64,000 nt of DNA from Vespula vulgaris. Lineage: Eukaryota > Arthropoda > Insecta > Hymenoptera > Vespidae. A model generated the notes under the pieces. That model was given only the letters and a program-made list of their open reading frames with translations. It searched no databases and was not told the DNA's origin. The translations under genes and the position numbers were made by a program. Position 1 is the stretch's first letter, and every line of letters starts with the position of its first letter. Of this stretch, positions 10,851-23,150 are shown in pieces. The stretch lies in assembly GCF_905475345.1 (NCBI RefSeq), contig NC_066599.1:1810501-1874500 (forward strand), read 5' to 3'.

Positions 10851-11449
10851 GATGATGATTGAATATTACCTGAATAAGAAAAATTATATTAATCGATATC
10901 TAAGTTATATTAATTAATATATAAATAGTATAACTTAATTAGATTTGTCTCTTCTATTTTTATTTAAGCAAATACTGAACCGGTTTGGGTTATATTTTGT
11001 TAATAAATATGAAATTAAAAAATTAATGATTTTATTAGAACTATATATGTAAACAAACCTTCTAAAAAGTAATATGAAATAAAAACTCAAGCTTCACAGT
11101 GGAATACCACGTTTATATTTGAGTATAATTCAACGATAGGTTATTACCGACGCGACAATCAGGATTGCCAACAGAAAAAAAAAATTTCATTTGTTAATTT
11201 CAGAATATGCTGAAAGTATCTGTTATAGATATTTGTTCATTTTTATTTATTAATAAAGTGTAGTTATTACGATTGTAATATAATACGTTTTGTTCAATTA
11301 TAATTAGGTTATCAAAATATTTTTGGTATTTTGAATTATAATTGATAATTAGTAAAATATAAAAAAATAATATTCGAAATATTTTTGTAATATTATGTTA
11401 TAGAATTGAATAGTGTTTATTTCTTCGAAGAAATAAGTTCTTAACAAAA
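10851..11449. promoter_or_regulatory. Divergent promoter region, SmF / LENG1
   Basis: About 600 bp between the two start codons. It includes the presumed SmF 5' intron (acceptor near 10870 on minus) and the upstream parts of both transcripts. AT-rich, with no strong TATA box. No other feature is seen. Confidence 0.5.
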
Positions 11450-12557
11450 ATGAATATTTTACCTAAAAAAAGGTAAGACTATTTTATATGTTTTTGTGAA
11501 TGGAAATAGCTTAAATTTTTAACATTTAGTCAAAAATATTAGAGGTTATATTTCTGTTTCATGTTAGATGGCATGTTCGAACAAAAGAAAATATAGCTCG
11601 TGTAAGACGAGATGAAGCAAAAGCTGCAGAAGAAGAACGAGTTAAGCAAGAACGTATTCAAAAAGCAGTAAGTATAATAAAAGTATATATTTTGATATGG
11701 CTACATTTTTTGTCATATATATCATATTTATCATATCATATTGTCATCTTTGCTAGGAAACCGAAGCACGTATTAACTTTCTGAGACAGCAAGCAAGAAC
11801 TAAGTATGATGGGAGGGCTGATACATCTAACGTTAAAACAGAAATATCTACTAGTGCTTCGGAACATGTTAATTTCTTTTCTGATCTCGAGAAAGGTAAA
11901 ATTGATTATAATAAACCTAATGTAGATCATGAAAAAGAAAAGAAAGAGGAGAAAGAAAAATATGAAAAACAAATTGGTTATCTTACCTATCTTGGACAAG
12001 ATACAAATGAAGCATTAAGAAAAAAGAACTGGTACGAAGAATTACCTAAAAGATTAACTGATAAGGATAAAGATATTGAAGTGGAAATAAAAAAGAAGGT
12101 TTTACATGATCCTATACAAGATATGAAGAAGTATTTAAACATAATAGGCAGTGTTTGTTCAGAAAAACATGTGAAGACCGAAGTAACAAGTGTTAAAAGA
12201 AGGGATTATGATTCGGATGATTCAGATAGTGAAATGGAAAAAAGGAGTTTTGGAAAGAAGAATAAAAAACATAAAAAGAAATATAAAAAACAAAAGAAAG
12301 AAAAAAATGATATTTCTGAGGAATCTTCAGAAAAATCTAAAGTTACAACAAATATAGAAAAATTAAGAGCTGAAAGATTATTAAGGGAGCAAAAGGAGAA
12401 ATTAAGAGCAGAAGTATTGGTTGCTAAGTTAAGAGGAGATCCTTTGCCTATTATTCCATCTGAAGAAATACCTAAACCTTCTGTTAAACAAAAGTATAGT
12501 TCACAGTTTTTCCCAGAAATTGCTAGACAAAATGCAGAAAGAACGCCTCGTAACTAA
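11450..12557 (+). CDS. LENG1: Leukocyte receptor cluster member 1 homolog (LENG1)
   Basis: Three coding exons (11450-11472, 11568-11667, 11757-12557) give 307 residues. The start MNILPKKRWHVRTKENIARV is nearly the same as mammalian LENG1 and is formed only when the tiny first exon is joined to the second. It continues RRDEAKAAEEE and then, in exon 3, INFLRQQAR and IGYLTYLGQ, both family landmarks. The middle is a Lys-rich low-complexity run with likely nuclear targeting. The C-terminal part (ERLLREQKEKLRAE) is a charged helix. LENG1 has an N-terminal Cir_N-type segment and is linked to spliceosomes, but its exact job is not settled. It is head to head with SmF. Confidence 0.9.
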
Positions 12558-13601
12558 GTTTATATATATTATATATATGTATATATTTTTTATGTATGTT
12601 ATGTGTGTATATATTTTTTTTATATGTATGTGTATGTGTATATGTATATATATATATATATTAGTTAGTCAATATTTATTCGATATTCACTATTATTATT
12701 ATGATGAAGTAAAAGTAGAATAAAAGTAATGTATCTCTATATATTTTTTATTGGTTAAAATGTTGTATAATTAAAAACAAGCTTCATATAATAATGGAAA
12801 TTTTACGTAAAGTTCTATTAAAATGAAAAGAAACATGAAATTTTACGCTAGCATGTTGTCGGTTTAATTCTGTCTTTGGTGAATTTGGGTAAAGTTGTAC
12901 ACAGTCACGTGATACATCATGGCGGGCTACCAGGGAACTCATAGATAATGCTCTCGTATTTGACGTTTATGTCATTTTTTCCGTTAATCTTGGATATTAT
13001 TTATATTGAACTTTATTTTCGGTAAGCAAAATCAATTATTTTATAATATAAATATAAGAATTTTAGAATATTTAATAAGTCTTATTACAATGTTAATCTC
13101 GAAGCAGACGCTTAGAGTGCGCGGACTATCTGACGAGATGTGGTTTTCGAATTTGAACGTTTGTACACCGGTTTGTTTTAACCGGATCAAAACTAATGAT
13201 ATATTCATGTTTATTAAAATAAAATGAATATGATCTTTTTGTTGAATTCTTTTTTAAAATGTAGTAAATTATACGGGTAATAACTTAATAAGATAACCTC
13301 ATTTCAATCGACTGAAATGCCGTTTATTTGAGTTATTTTTTATCCTTTGTTCTGATATTGTATGTATTATAATATATGATATATTCTCTGATTATATTTT
13401 GTACAAATTTGATTATTTCGTTTATAATATGTAAATATATTTTTATTTAGTAATTAACCAACAATATAATTATATTTACACATATTACTTGTACTTTAAT
13501 ACATTACTTATATGTATGTAGCTGTCTGATATATTATTTATTTTTGCTTATTATAGCCAAAATGAAGTTATGCCTTTAAATATTGAATTTATATCTTCAT
13601 T
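12558..13601. other. LENG1 3' end, TA-rich tract and zinc finger gene promoter
   Basis: Starts with a TA/TG-rich tract at 12560-12665. A promoter-like patch at 12904-12960 has CACGTG and ATGGCGG (YY1-like, 12919-12925). A TTTTCG/GTAAGC donor at 13021-13022 and an acceptor just before CCAAAATG near 13560 indicate a 5' untranslated exon and intron of about 540 bp for the zinc finger gene. Short upstream ATG frames occur in both leader exons (MAGYQGTHR from 12919, and an ATG at about 13561). Confidence 0.6.
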
Positions 13602-16209
13602 ATGAATAAAAATATGAATGCTGAAAACTTATCATATTTAAGCTATGAAATAAATGGTACTCGATTTATTGTACAAACTCTATCTAATTCAATGGATATA
13701 ACAAAGGTTGAAGGTACTAACGATGAACAAGGTACAGGGAATATAAGTGATGAAACATCATTTGGCAAAGAAGAAGAACCAATTTCTTTGATTTCTGTAG
13801 ATGGCCAAATTTATGCATTTCAAAATGGAGACTTTCAAGAACTTAATCTCAGTCATGTTGATGGTCAAATTGAATTATCAGATAAAGCAGTTTTGTTATC
13901 AAGAGATATAGAAAATGAAGAAACACAGTTTATTACCAATGGAGCTATAATAATAGAAAATATTGATGATGACAATCAAGAACGTTATGAGATAGTTACT
14001 GAACAAAATGATAAAAATTTTGTTATGCAGAAGGATGATGTAAATGCAAATGATTTTGTAGAAGTAGTAACAGCATTTAAGTGTAAGATATGTACTTACA
14101 CAACACAAGATAGAGGAGAATTGATAGAGCATTTTCAAAAAACACATATTAATCCGACAGTAAATATAGAGGTGAACCATTTAATTCATTTATATTTAGA
14201 TATATAAAAAATAAGCTATAAAATATAGTTGATGTTACAGTAAATAAATATCGTATTTTTATAGGAAAAAGAAGAGTCTGTAAATGTTGATGAAGTAAAA
14301 CTAGTTTACATGTGTGGAGAGTGCTCTAGTTGTTTTCCTTCTTTAGAAGATTGCAAAGAACACATGATAAATGTAAGTATTTGAAACATAATATTTTTTA
14401 ATAAAATCTATGTCTTAATCTTTATTGTTATTGTCAAGTGTTTATGTTTTAAATAATTCATTTTATCAGGATCATCAACTAACTAATACAGCTCCTGAAA
14501 AAGCAGTTAGAGAATATATGACAAATGAACTGAGAGATCCTAAGCTACATGTTGAGCAGATAAAAAATAATTGTAAAAATAATCAATTAAAACAAGAAGT
14601 AAAAGATACTAAATCTTTAAATTCTGAATGTATACTTAACAAAAAAGCAATTGAATTGGCAGAAACAAATGTAAGGTATGTGTTTGATTTTCAATAATGT
14701 TTGAATTACATACATATGCATATTCCTTTATATTTATATACATTGAAGATAATGTCTTTTTTTCATTTTTTTTTTCTTTTTTTAGATGTACATATCGTGG
14801 ATGTCCATATAAGTTTGCAACAGAAGAGATAATGCAGCAACATGTTGCTTTTCATACAGAATCCCAAAGTGTATCAGCATTTAAATGTAGTATTTGTAGA
14901 GATTTAAAATTTACAAAATGGAGACAGTGTAGTTTACATCTGTGGAAGAAACATGAAATTGGTTAGTTTACATTGGGAGTGTCATTTGTTATTACTTTCA
15001 TATCTCATTTCATTTCAATCATTTCTGTTTCAGACGTAGGCCTTTTTACATGTAAGATATGTAAAGCATACAAAAGCGCTACAATGGTGAAATTGTTAAC
15101 TCATATGAAGGTTCATAGTGAAACTCGGGAATATGAATGTTCAGAGTGTGGTAAATGCTTTAAACAAGCAAGTCAACTACGTAATCACCGAGTAATGCAT
15201 TTAGATCGAAAAACTTTAGAAGTAAAACGTTGGTATACATCAAAAAAATGTGATATGTGTGGAAAAACTTATGCAAATTCCAAATGTCTCAAAAGTCATA
15301 TACAAGCAGTTCATTCAAAGTTGCGTCCTTATGTGTGCAATGTTTGTGGTCATTCTAGTGCTAGAAAGGCTATGCTGCAGATGCATCTGCGACAGCACAC
15401 AGGTGATAAACCTTTTAGCTGTGAACTCTGTGAATATAGAACTGGTGATCACAATACGTTAAGACGTCACATTATGCAACATACAGGTATCTTAAAAATT
15501 AATATTAAGGCTAACTTAAAACGCATAGTATTTTTTAACATCAATTAATATTATTATATATTAATAGGCTTTAGACCATACAAGTGTCCCCACTGTTCAT
15601 ATACAGCAATTCAAAGTAGCAGTTATAAGAATCACTTGAAATCAAGACATCCTCTGTTATCTGGTTTATTCACATGTGATTCTTGTTCTTTTAAAACAGT
15701 TAAAAAAGAAAGTTATATACAACATGTTCATGATCATGAAAAGGGTTTAATTAAAGCAAATATACAAAAGAAAGGTACTTATTTTTTGTTTCTATTAGAC
15801 ATATATTTTCTTATCAAATGTCAATATTAATTTAATTTTTTAATTTGTAGACGATGAAAATGTCGAAGTATTTCCTGGTAATATTGCAGCAGCACAACTG
15901 ATTTACAGTTGTTTAGGTGCCTTCTCGAAAGTTGGAGATACATTAGAAGCTAATTTAATGTCTTCCTCGACATCTGCTGATGGTACATCACAAACAATCA
16001 CAATTCAGATACCATCAAAACATCTTGAAAATTCATTGTCATCAAGAGAAAATATTAAAAGTAGTTCTGCGATAGAGCAAGAAGATGAAGAAACAATGCA
16101 CTGTTTTTTAAAACTACCAAGAGAGGAAGAGGAAAATATTGATACTGGTGGTATAACGATACCAGCAGAACCGGAAATCTCTACTTCTGCAACAATTGAT
16201 ATTGATTAA
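13602..16209 (+). CDS. C2H2 zinc finger protein with 11 fingers
   Basis: Seven coding exons (13602-14171, 14265-14372, 14470-14675, 14786-14961, 15034-15486, 15568-15774, 15851-16209) join in frame to 692 residues. The first donor could instead be at 14160, making the protein four residues shorter. About 160 acidic N-terminal residues have no known domain. Eleven C2H2 fingers follow. The first four are spread out (starts CKICTYTT, CGECSS, CTYRGCPYKF, CSICRDLKF). The last seven form an array, partly with the TGxKPF/TGFRPY-type linkers of DNA-binding arrays. The tail is Ser/Glu-rich. The design resembles multi-finger regulators of the ZFY/ZNF64/CTCF type; I cannot assign an ortholog. Probable nuclear DNA-binding regulator. 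Confidence 0.9.
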
Positions 16210-17490
16210 TAAAAGAGTGTGTATATATATATATAGTAATAAGGAAGAATAAAATCTTTGTATACTATAAGTTATACAGATGCTATAATAGCGAATGAAT
16301 GAAGGAATACTAGTCATACGTTACTTATTAATAATTATATTTGTTTTTATTACATTTATAGAATAGTTAATTAATATAGAAAATAATCTAATGTGATACT
16401 ATTTTTGGAAACATATATTTGTTCCGAATTTATAGCATGCTAGTACTTGTGTTATATACAATTGCATATATTTTTAAAAATTCATTAATTTATCATCACA
16501 GTTATATGTAGTTTATTTAGTAATTAATTATGAGATTTGACAATTAAATTTTATAATGAAATTATTAACGAATAACTCTCTCTCTCTCTAACATATACTG
16601 TATGATTTTTTTTAGATGATTATTAAATAAGTGAACGTTTTTTAATTATTACTTTAAGTTTTAAGTTTAAGATCTATGTTTCTTATTTAAAAATAGAAAT
16701 TGGTATTAAATACTACCAACTTCTAAATTATCTTCTAAATTAATTTACTAATTTAAGCAATAACGTAATTTATATAAATTTTAATTTAACATTCTTAAAT
16801 GTGTAAGATTTTATTTTTTTAATTGGAGAAATGTTTACATAAATTTAACTTATGAAATTCTAGAATGTTTCTTAGAAAGTATGTAAAAAATTAGTAATAA
16901 TATGTAAAAGAAATTGTAAAATAATAGTCTGAAAATTGTTACAAGTGGGATTAAAAGCACAGTACATTGCTTATACGACCAAAGAAAAATATTTTTGGTT
17001 TTACTCAATTATGGATAATTAACATTTTTTGATTATATTAAGTACTAAAATAAACTTAATTAAGAGATAAAAACAGAACTGTTTTATACGATTGCATAAT
17101 ACAATCGTAAAAATCAAATATCGATCGATCGATAAATTTCTTAACACTTAGATTAGAATAATTTTTAATTCAAATTTGCGCGGCAATTTTCCAAGTTCGA
17201 TTATTCAATACCAAGAAGAATCGATATTTGAAAATATTCGAGTAATCGTCATAACAATTTTAATAATAGAATCGTGTCGAAGTTGTGATAACGTTACGAA
17301 CTCGTCGACGAAAGCGAATGTAAACAAAACAAAAGATCGCTAAATGTTTGACCTCGAGCGGAGGTCGGTATTTAACATTTCTCAGTTGTTCGTAGTATCA
17401 CTGCCAGTGTATTTCTCGGGTCTCCTCAAAATTTCGTTTTAATATATTTTCCTTTATTTTCTTTTTACATTTATTTTATTTTTACTTAAT
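16210..17490. other. AT-rich intergenic region
   Basis: Mostly AT-rich with a short CT run near 16576. It includes one copy of a 35-bp repeat (about 16910-16944) and, at 17280-17420, a less AT-rich patch with TATTTAA and a TCAGTT initiator-like site near 17383. That patch could be a promoter for the spliced transcript proposed next. Confidence 0.5.
16910..16944 (+). repeat. 35-bp dispersed repeat, copy 1
   Basis: AAATTGTAAAATAATAGTCT and the following 14 bases recur at 18098-18132 with few differences, in the same orientation. The copies are 1.2 kb apart and bracket the candidate non-coding RNA. Confidence 0.7.
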
Positions 17491-17498
17491 TTTTATAG

Positions 17499-17865
17499 AT
17501 TATGCATATTCAGAAAAGAGTTTCCGTACGCAGCAATTTCCTTGTGATGAGAACTGGACAATCGATATTATTTGCGTTGTAATAAAATTTTGTATATAAT
17601 TGTAAACAACGTAAGTACTATCGAGCTAATGGCTGCTTTTCAATTAATTTAGTTTGAAAGAATTTTATAAAGATTCATTGTTCCAATTAATTTAATTTCT
17701 ACTACAGGGAATCATTTGTTTCGAATCGTTAATCGATAAGGCAGAGCACGATGCGAAAAAGGTAAAATTTATCCCTTTTTTTTAAATTAATTTTTATATA
17801 TAGTTTTTGTTTAGCGTTTTTGTATTATCTACTGTAGAATATTACGTGGAGAGAACGTATCGTTT
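17499..17865 (+). ncRNA. Candidate spliced non-coding RNA
   Basis: Three consecutive segments are flanked by good splice signals in the plus direction. 17499-17610 has acceptor TTTTATAG and donor GTAAGT. 17708-17761 has acceptor ACTACAG and donor GTAAAA. 17838-17865 has acceptor ACTGTAG and donor GTAAGC. None carries a long open frame; the largest in the first segment is 26 codons (starts MHIQKRVSV). Introns of 97 and 76 bp match local genes. A TTTCAG/GTACGTG joint follows at 17928-17940. This is an inference from splice signals only; no known RNA family is recognised. Confidence 0.3.
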
Positions 17866-17940
17866 GTAAGCTTCGTAGTTTTCTTCTTTATCGAATTGTA
17901 TTCAACACAGATATATCTTTCAGGTACGTGAATATTAAGG

Positions 17941-18638
17941 TTAATTTGGTACAGAAAATTTTATATATATATATAATCTTGAATATTTTCTTGAAAATGT
18001 AAGGTTTCATTGTTTAGATGAGAAAATTTGTATATATACAAACTTATGTTCTAAATATGTTTATTACTTGATAACAAAATTAGTAGAGTGTACATAAAAA
18101 TTGTAAAATAATAGTCTGGAAATCGTTGTAAATTATACATTACAATGCATTAATGTGTTTATAGCACAGGTTAAAATTATTATATTATACAAAGGAATAT
18201 CTTTGATTTCATTTAAATTCGAGTAAAAGTAACACTTATAATTAATACTGTGGAAGAATCAATCGAAAATTTGTTCAACGTTCACAAACGTTTTTCTCAA
18301 TCAGACGGAGATGACATCACAAACTGAATTGTTTTTGTATCAATTCGCTTAAATGCAGGTAATATAATAGCAGTGGAGTAATAAGTTTAATTATAAAATA
18401 TATATATCTGTAATCTATAGACATTGGCATAAAGTTAAAAACATCGATACATTTAATGAAGTTAATTCGTGAATAATTCGTTGATAATACAATAAAATAG
18501 AAGATAAATGATATGATTTAAGCAAATTGATACATACACGTTGATATTTACAACTAATAATTCCAGATAATTGTGACGCTCTTGTTTGTTCAATGTAGTT
18601 GACTTAGAGCTTCTCTCACATTCCATGTTATATCACAA
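17941..18638. other. AT-rich sequence beyond the TGS1 3' end
   Basis: About 700 bp of AT-rich DNA with one repeat copy and, at the right end, the TGS1 3' untranslated region. No gene is seen. Confidence 0.5.
18098..18132 (+). repeat. 35-bp dispersed repeat, copy 2
   Basis: Second copy of the repeat at 16910-16944. No terminal repeats or coding sequence indicate a transposon; it could be the end of a small degenerate element. Confidence 0.7.
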
Positions 18639-21600
18639 CTAACAGTCTCTGGGTAATTCCCCATAGTAAGCCGTTAAAGCTATTAACTTTCTGTCAAGAA
18701 AGTTTTGTTCCACTTCTACACCAGAACCTGCTCCAGCTAGCATAGCGATCTGTAATTATGATATAATCATACAGACACGACATATTTCAATCATGCAATG
18801 TTATTCTTATATGTATAGATTTTTACCTGCATGGTATCTACATTTCTTGGTAAAAAGTAGGCCACGTGATCCGTGATCTTTCTTGCTACTTTAAATACAT
18901 GTATCCCACCGATTGGATACATAATATTATCAAGATCATAAGTTTCGTTTTTCACGTAACCAGGTCCTCCCCAAGGTGGACTTAGAAACACGACGTCGGC
19001 TATTAATTTCGGTGCTATATCAAAGAAATTACCAAGAATAAATTCAATTCTGTCCTCAACACCATAAATACGGGCATTATTTCGGGCAAGTTGTATTTTC
19101 ATTGGATCAATATCAATGGCCAGCACTGTAAAAACAAGTTCAGATTGGCGTATCTGTTCGGTTTATATTGTTTTTTCGAATTTATACAAACCCCTTTCAC
19201 ATGTAAATGCAAATTGAATTGCATTTCCTCCTGCACCACAGAATGCATCAATAATCGTGTCACATTTGCATCTTTCTGCTATATGCTCTGCTATCTTTTC
19301 TGGAGTTACAGAAAACCAGCTTTCTAGCAAAATGAATTACACAGATAAAATTAGTATATTAGGATTTGATGACGTAATAATTTAACTGTAAAATATTAAT
19401 ATTTCCAATTTTCTGACTAACTTAACAATTTTCAAAAACATACTTACCGCGATCTAATTTAATGCCCTGGTCGAATTTACTGAAGAGATGATATCTTCTT
19501 ATCCAATATTTCATTAAAGTTTTGTCATTATTTACTTCTGCAGGAAGACTTATATTTCTTTTTGATTGTTTCCTTCTCTTTTTCTTTAATGTTTTTTTTA
19601 TACTATCTTCGTCCGATAATTTTATATTTAATATCTCTGTGTGATGCTGTTTTTCATCAACATCCATATCGATATTTAAAGTAGACAATTTGTCTTCGTT
19701 TGGAGGAACAAGTCTTTCATTAATCAATGCTTTCACAGAGTCACTTTCTTCATCACATTCACATTCTACAATATCATCAATTATTGCATCTTTAAAAATT
19801 TGATCAGATTCATTAGAATCTTTCAAAGTATTGAATATATTTTCAACTGGTTTATCTTGTTTTAATTCTGATGAACTTGTACTTGGTTTATTGAACACTA
19901 GTCTCTTTGCTTGCAATTTTGTTTTAGGACTATGATCACACTCTTCGTCAGAACTTGATGAAAATTGTGTTTTAGTATAGGAACCTTTGTCATTAGATTG
20001 TGTTTCAGTTTCTGCAGGCTGTAATATTGGACAATACGATAAATAACGTTTCACCTATAAAAAACATATGAAAAAAATATATTATTCCATATTATTTTTA
20101 AACAGTTTCTTGTAAATCAATTAAAAAATTTTACCTTGTCTATGGTATTTGTGATTTCAACTCCATTATCATCAAAATAAATGTGCTTGTTTATAGGTTT
20201 AGAGCGACTAACTTTCATTTTCAAGTATCTATTTTGTAATCTAATATTTCTTTTCCTATAAACAACCTCACCTTGTAACTTTGTTTGTTTTTGACTTTCA
20301 TTAAAAGTATAACCCATTAATGAAAAAGCTTTCTTCACCGTTTCTAAACCTTCTCCTACATCGTCGTAATCGGCTTCATGGCTAAAAATTGTATGAATAT
20401 TTTAAGTATGTTTTAAATAGTTGTAGATTCTTTATTAATATTTGAATTACCTTCGTTTTAATGTAATAGGCTTATCTTCATTTGCCTTATCTTTATCATC
20501 ACTCGATATTTTCTTTGTAAATTCATCATTATCGATGGTAGACGATAAAACAGTACTGTTTTCGTTGGATGTATGGATTATATCTTCCTTTGATGATTTT
20601 TCTGTATCACTTATTTTATTTATTTCATCTATAACCTCTTCTTCGGATTTCATTGTGAGATTTTGCATGAGCATACCAACTGATTCTATGATCATTCTTT
20701 TTTTATTTGTTAATTCTTGTTTTACTGGCGTATTTGTTATTGCTTTTTTATCATCTACGTTAATAATTTTATGCAATTGTTCAATATTACTCTCTGTAGA
20801 TTTTTCTTCACCTAATCGATTGTTATTACCGTGCTTCCATATATTTTGACCATTAACCTCAAAAACTGAAGCGACACGATCAGTTTGTAGAATCTCTGTT
20901 TCTTTATATCTCATTACAAATAGTTCGTATTGCTTTTGATATTCTAATTGAAAATTTTCTTTCCATAAATGTTGCCAATATTTATCATTGTCCTCAGATA
21001 TATATTCATTTTCTTGATCAGAACTACTAAATGTTATGTTACTTTCAATAGAGCTAGTTACAGAGCTAATAAGACTAGATGAGTGAATAGAATTGGAATC
21101 ACAACTAGAACTGGTTAATGTCATTTTGGTGACATTTGTCATAGAGTCAGATGTTGCATTTGTCTTTGCTGTGGAACCATTGATAGAATCACATCTGGTT
21201 AATAGTCTTTCGTCTTCTGCATTAGAATGTTGATTATAACTTTCTTCAGCACTAAATGGACTTAACGGATTCCAACCATCACCTGCTTCTGGTGACAGTT
21301 CATAATTCGTTAATTTTTTCCTATGATCTTCTGCATCTTTGTCATTAACAGTTTGTTTATTTGGATCTTCGAATGAAAAATTAATATTGTATGATGAACT
21401 TTTATTTTTCGATTCATTTTCGTTGATGCTACTTTTACTGAAGATTCCTTCAAAATCTGAACGATCGATTTCGCAATTTTTGTGCGCTTGATTAGGGAAA
21501 CACGTATTTTGTTCCGAAAATTTGTCTATACCAACTTGTTTACTTTCATTGATTTTTTCCTCTTCCCTTAAATATAAATTGTCTTGAAGGTATTCAGGAT

Positions 21601-23150
21601 TAATATATTCTGCATATTTTTCAATCCATGATGACCATATCAATTGTTCCCCATGTTTGTACCAGTATTTTTCCCAAGCCATATCCATTTCACTTTTATT
21701 ACTTTTGAAGTACTTGGAATAGGAATAATCATCAGAACTATCTTTATAATTGTGCATAGAAGGGTCAATTTCATTTTCATTTTTACTGCAGTTTTGTATA
21801 TCATCTAATGCCGTAATATTTAAGGATAAAGGTTGTGCTATTGAATCTTTTTCTCCTAAAATAAATGAGGAGGATTTGGTATGATACTTGGTTTTTGTGC
21901 AATTAGAGGGATTACAGCTTAAGGCTGACGTGTCGTCGATACAAGAATTTTCAGAATCAACATTTAATGTTTCAGACTTGAGTTCTAAATCTCTGCTTTC
22001 GCGATACCTCATAAATGCTTCCGCATTATCAAACCCACTCTCAACTTCGTTCTCAGATGAATGAAAAGTTTTTCCATAAGAGGCTAAAAGATTTTGTATA
22101 CTCTTAGCTTCGTGTTGATCATGATATTCTGATAAATCTGCACCAGAATCAGATTGGTGTAGACCTAATTTTTGTGTAAGGCTATGTGCTGTGACACGAT
22201 GGGTTGAATCACGAACAGAATCATGTTCATCCGTAGAATAGTTGTTGTCTGTATGTGATGCACTACAATAACAACTTACAGGTTCTTCCTAATAAAAAGA
22301 AAAAAAAAGAAAAAAAAAAGAAAAAAAAATAAACAAAAAATAAAAAAAAAAACAACAAAAATGTGACTTGAATAAAGATTGTATAAATGCATTTCTAATT
22401 AGAAATATATTGGTATAATACAATCAAAATTGATAATATTGATTATCTTACATCGTGTTTCTCCACAGATTGTATTTCTGTGTTTGTTCTTTTATAGATA
22501 TCCAACATTTCTCCCACACAATCTCTTTCAACATCTTCATTTTCACTTGCATCTTCGGCAGTTTGGATGGTATAAACATCTGGATTTCTGCAAGTAAGGA
22601 AGGATAACATCACATTTATAATAGATGTTGGATAATAAAAAACTGCATTATATTTTATTACCATTTTATGTAGAATTCACTTGCTTGTTTCTTTCACAAA
22701 AATCATATAAATAACATAGCAGAACAAAAGGAAAATTCATAAAACATTTCATTGTGCTAATTTTAAAAGAATTGCTTCACTTGTCAGAGTTATGATATAT
22801 TTTGTCAATGAAATTCGTAAATATTTAAATATAGTCTCTGTTATGATTTAGATTATATTATACATAAGTGGATGTCAAGGTTAAGTCATGTGTCACATCA
22901 CAAATCAATATATAAGTAGACGTGGAGCTATTACTAGTACAAAAGGGATATATTGAAGCATTTAAATTAAAGCAGAAAAGAAAAGAAAAGAAAAGAAAAA
23001 AAAAAGAAAGAAAATTTTATAAAAAGAAGATTACATTTACCTGATAAACACTCTACTGCAAAGACAATAAATGTAACAATCGGGGTCAGGGGACTCCGCC
23101 TGTTCTGCTATATAAACTTCAGCTAAAGGTTCCCAAAAATGTTCGCACAT
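18639..23150 (-). CDS. tgs1: Trimethylguanosine synthase (TGS1)
   Basis: Eight coding exons (23041-23150, 22452-22587, 20451-22288, 20135-20381, 19448-20054, 19192-19323, 18827-19125, 18639-18749) join in frame to 1159 residues, longer than the roughly 850 of human TGS1. TGS1 converts the m7G cap of snRNAs, snoRNAs and telomerase RNA to 2,2,7-trimethylguanosine, using S-adenosylmethionine, in the nucleus. The start MCEHFWEPLAEVYIAE and CLCSRVFI match the vertebrate N terminus. A long Ser/Asp/Glu-rich middle follows, including WSSWIEKYAEYINPEYL. The catalytic domain starts near residue 980: LDRESWFSVTPEKIAEHIA, the SAM-binding DAFCGAGGN, AIDIDPMKIQLARNNA and the catalytic SPPWGGP (about residue 1070). 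It ends near EVEQNFLDRKL. All key motifs are intact. Confidence 0.96.
22291..22352. repeat. Poly(A)-rich tract in a TGS1 intron
   Basis: A-rich run broken by single G and C bases on plus. Read on minus, it supplies the long pyrimidine tract before the acceptor of the large TGS1 exon. A similar AAAAG run lies at about 22977-23016 in the first intron. Confidence 0.7.
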
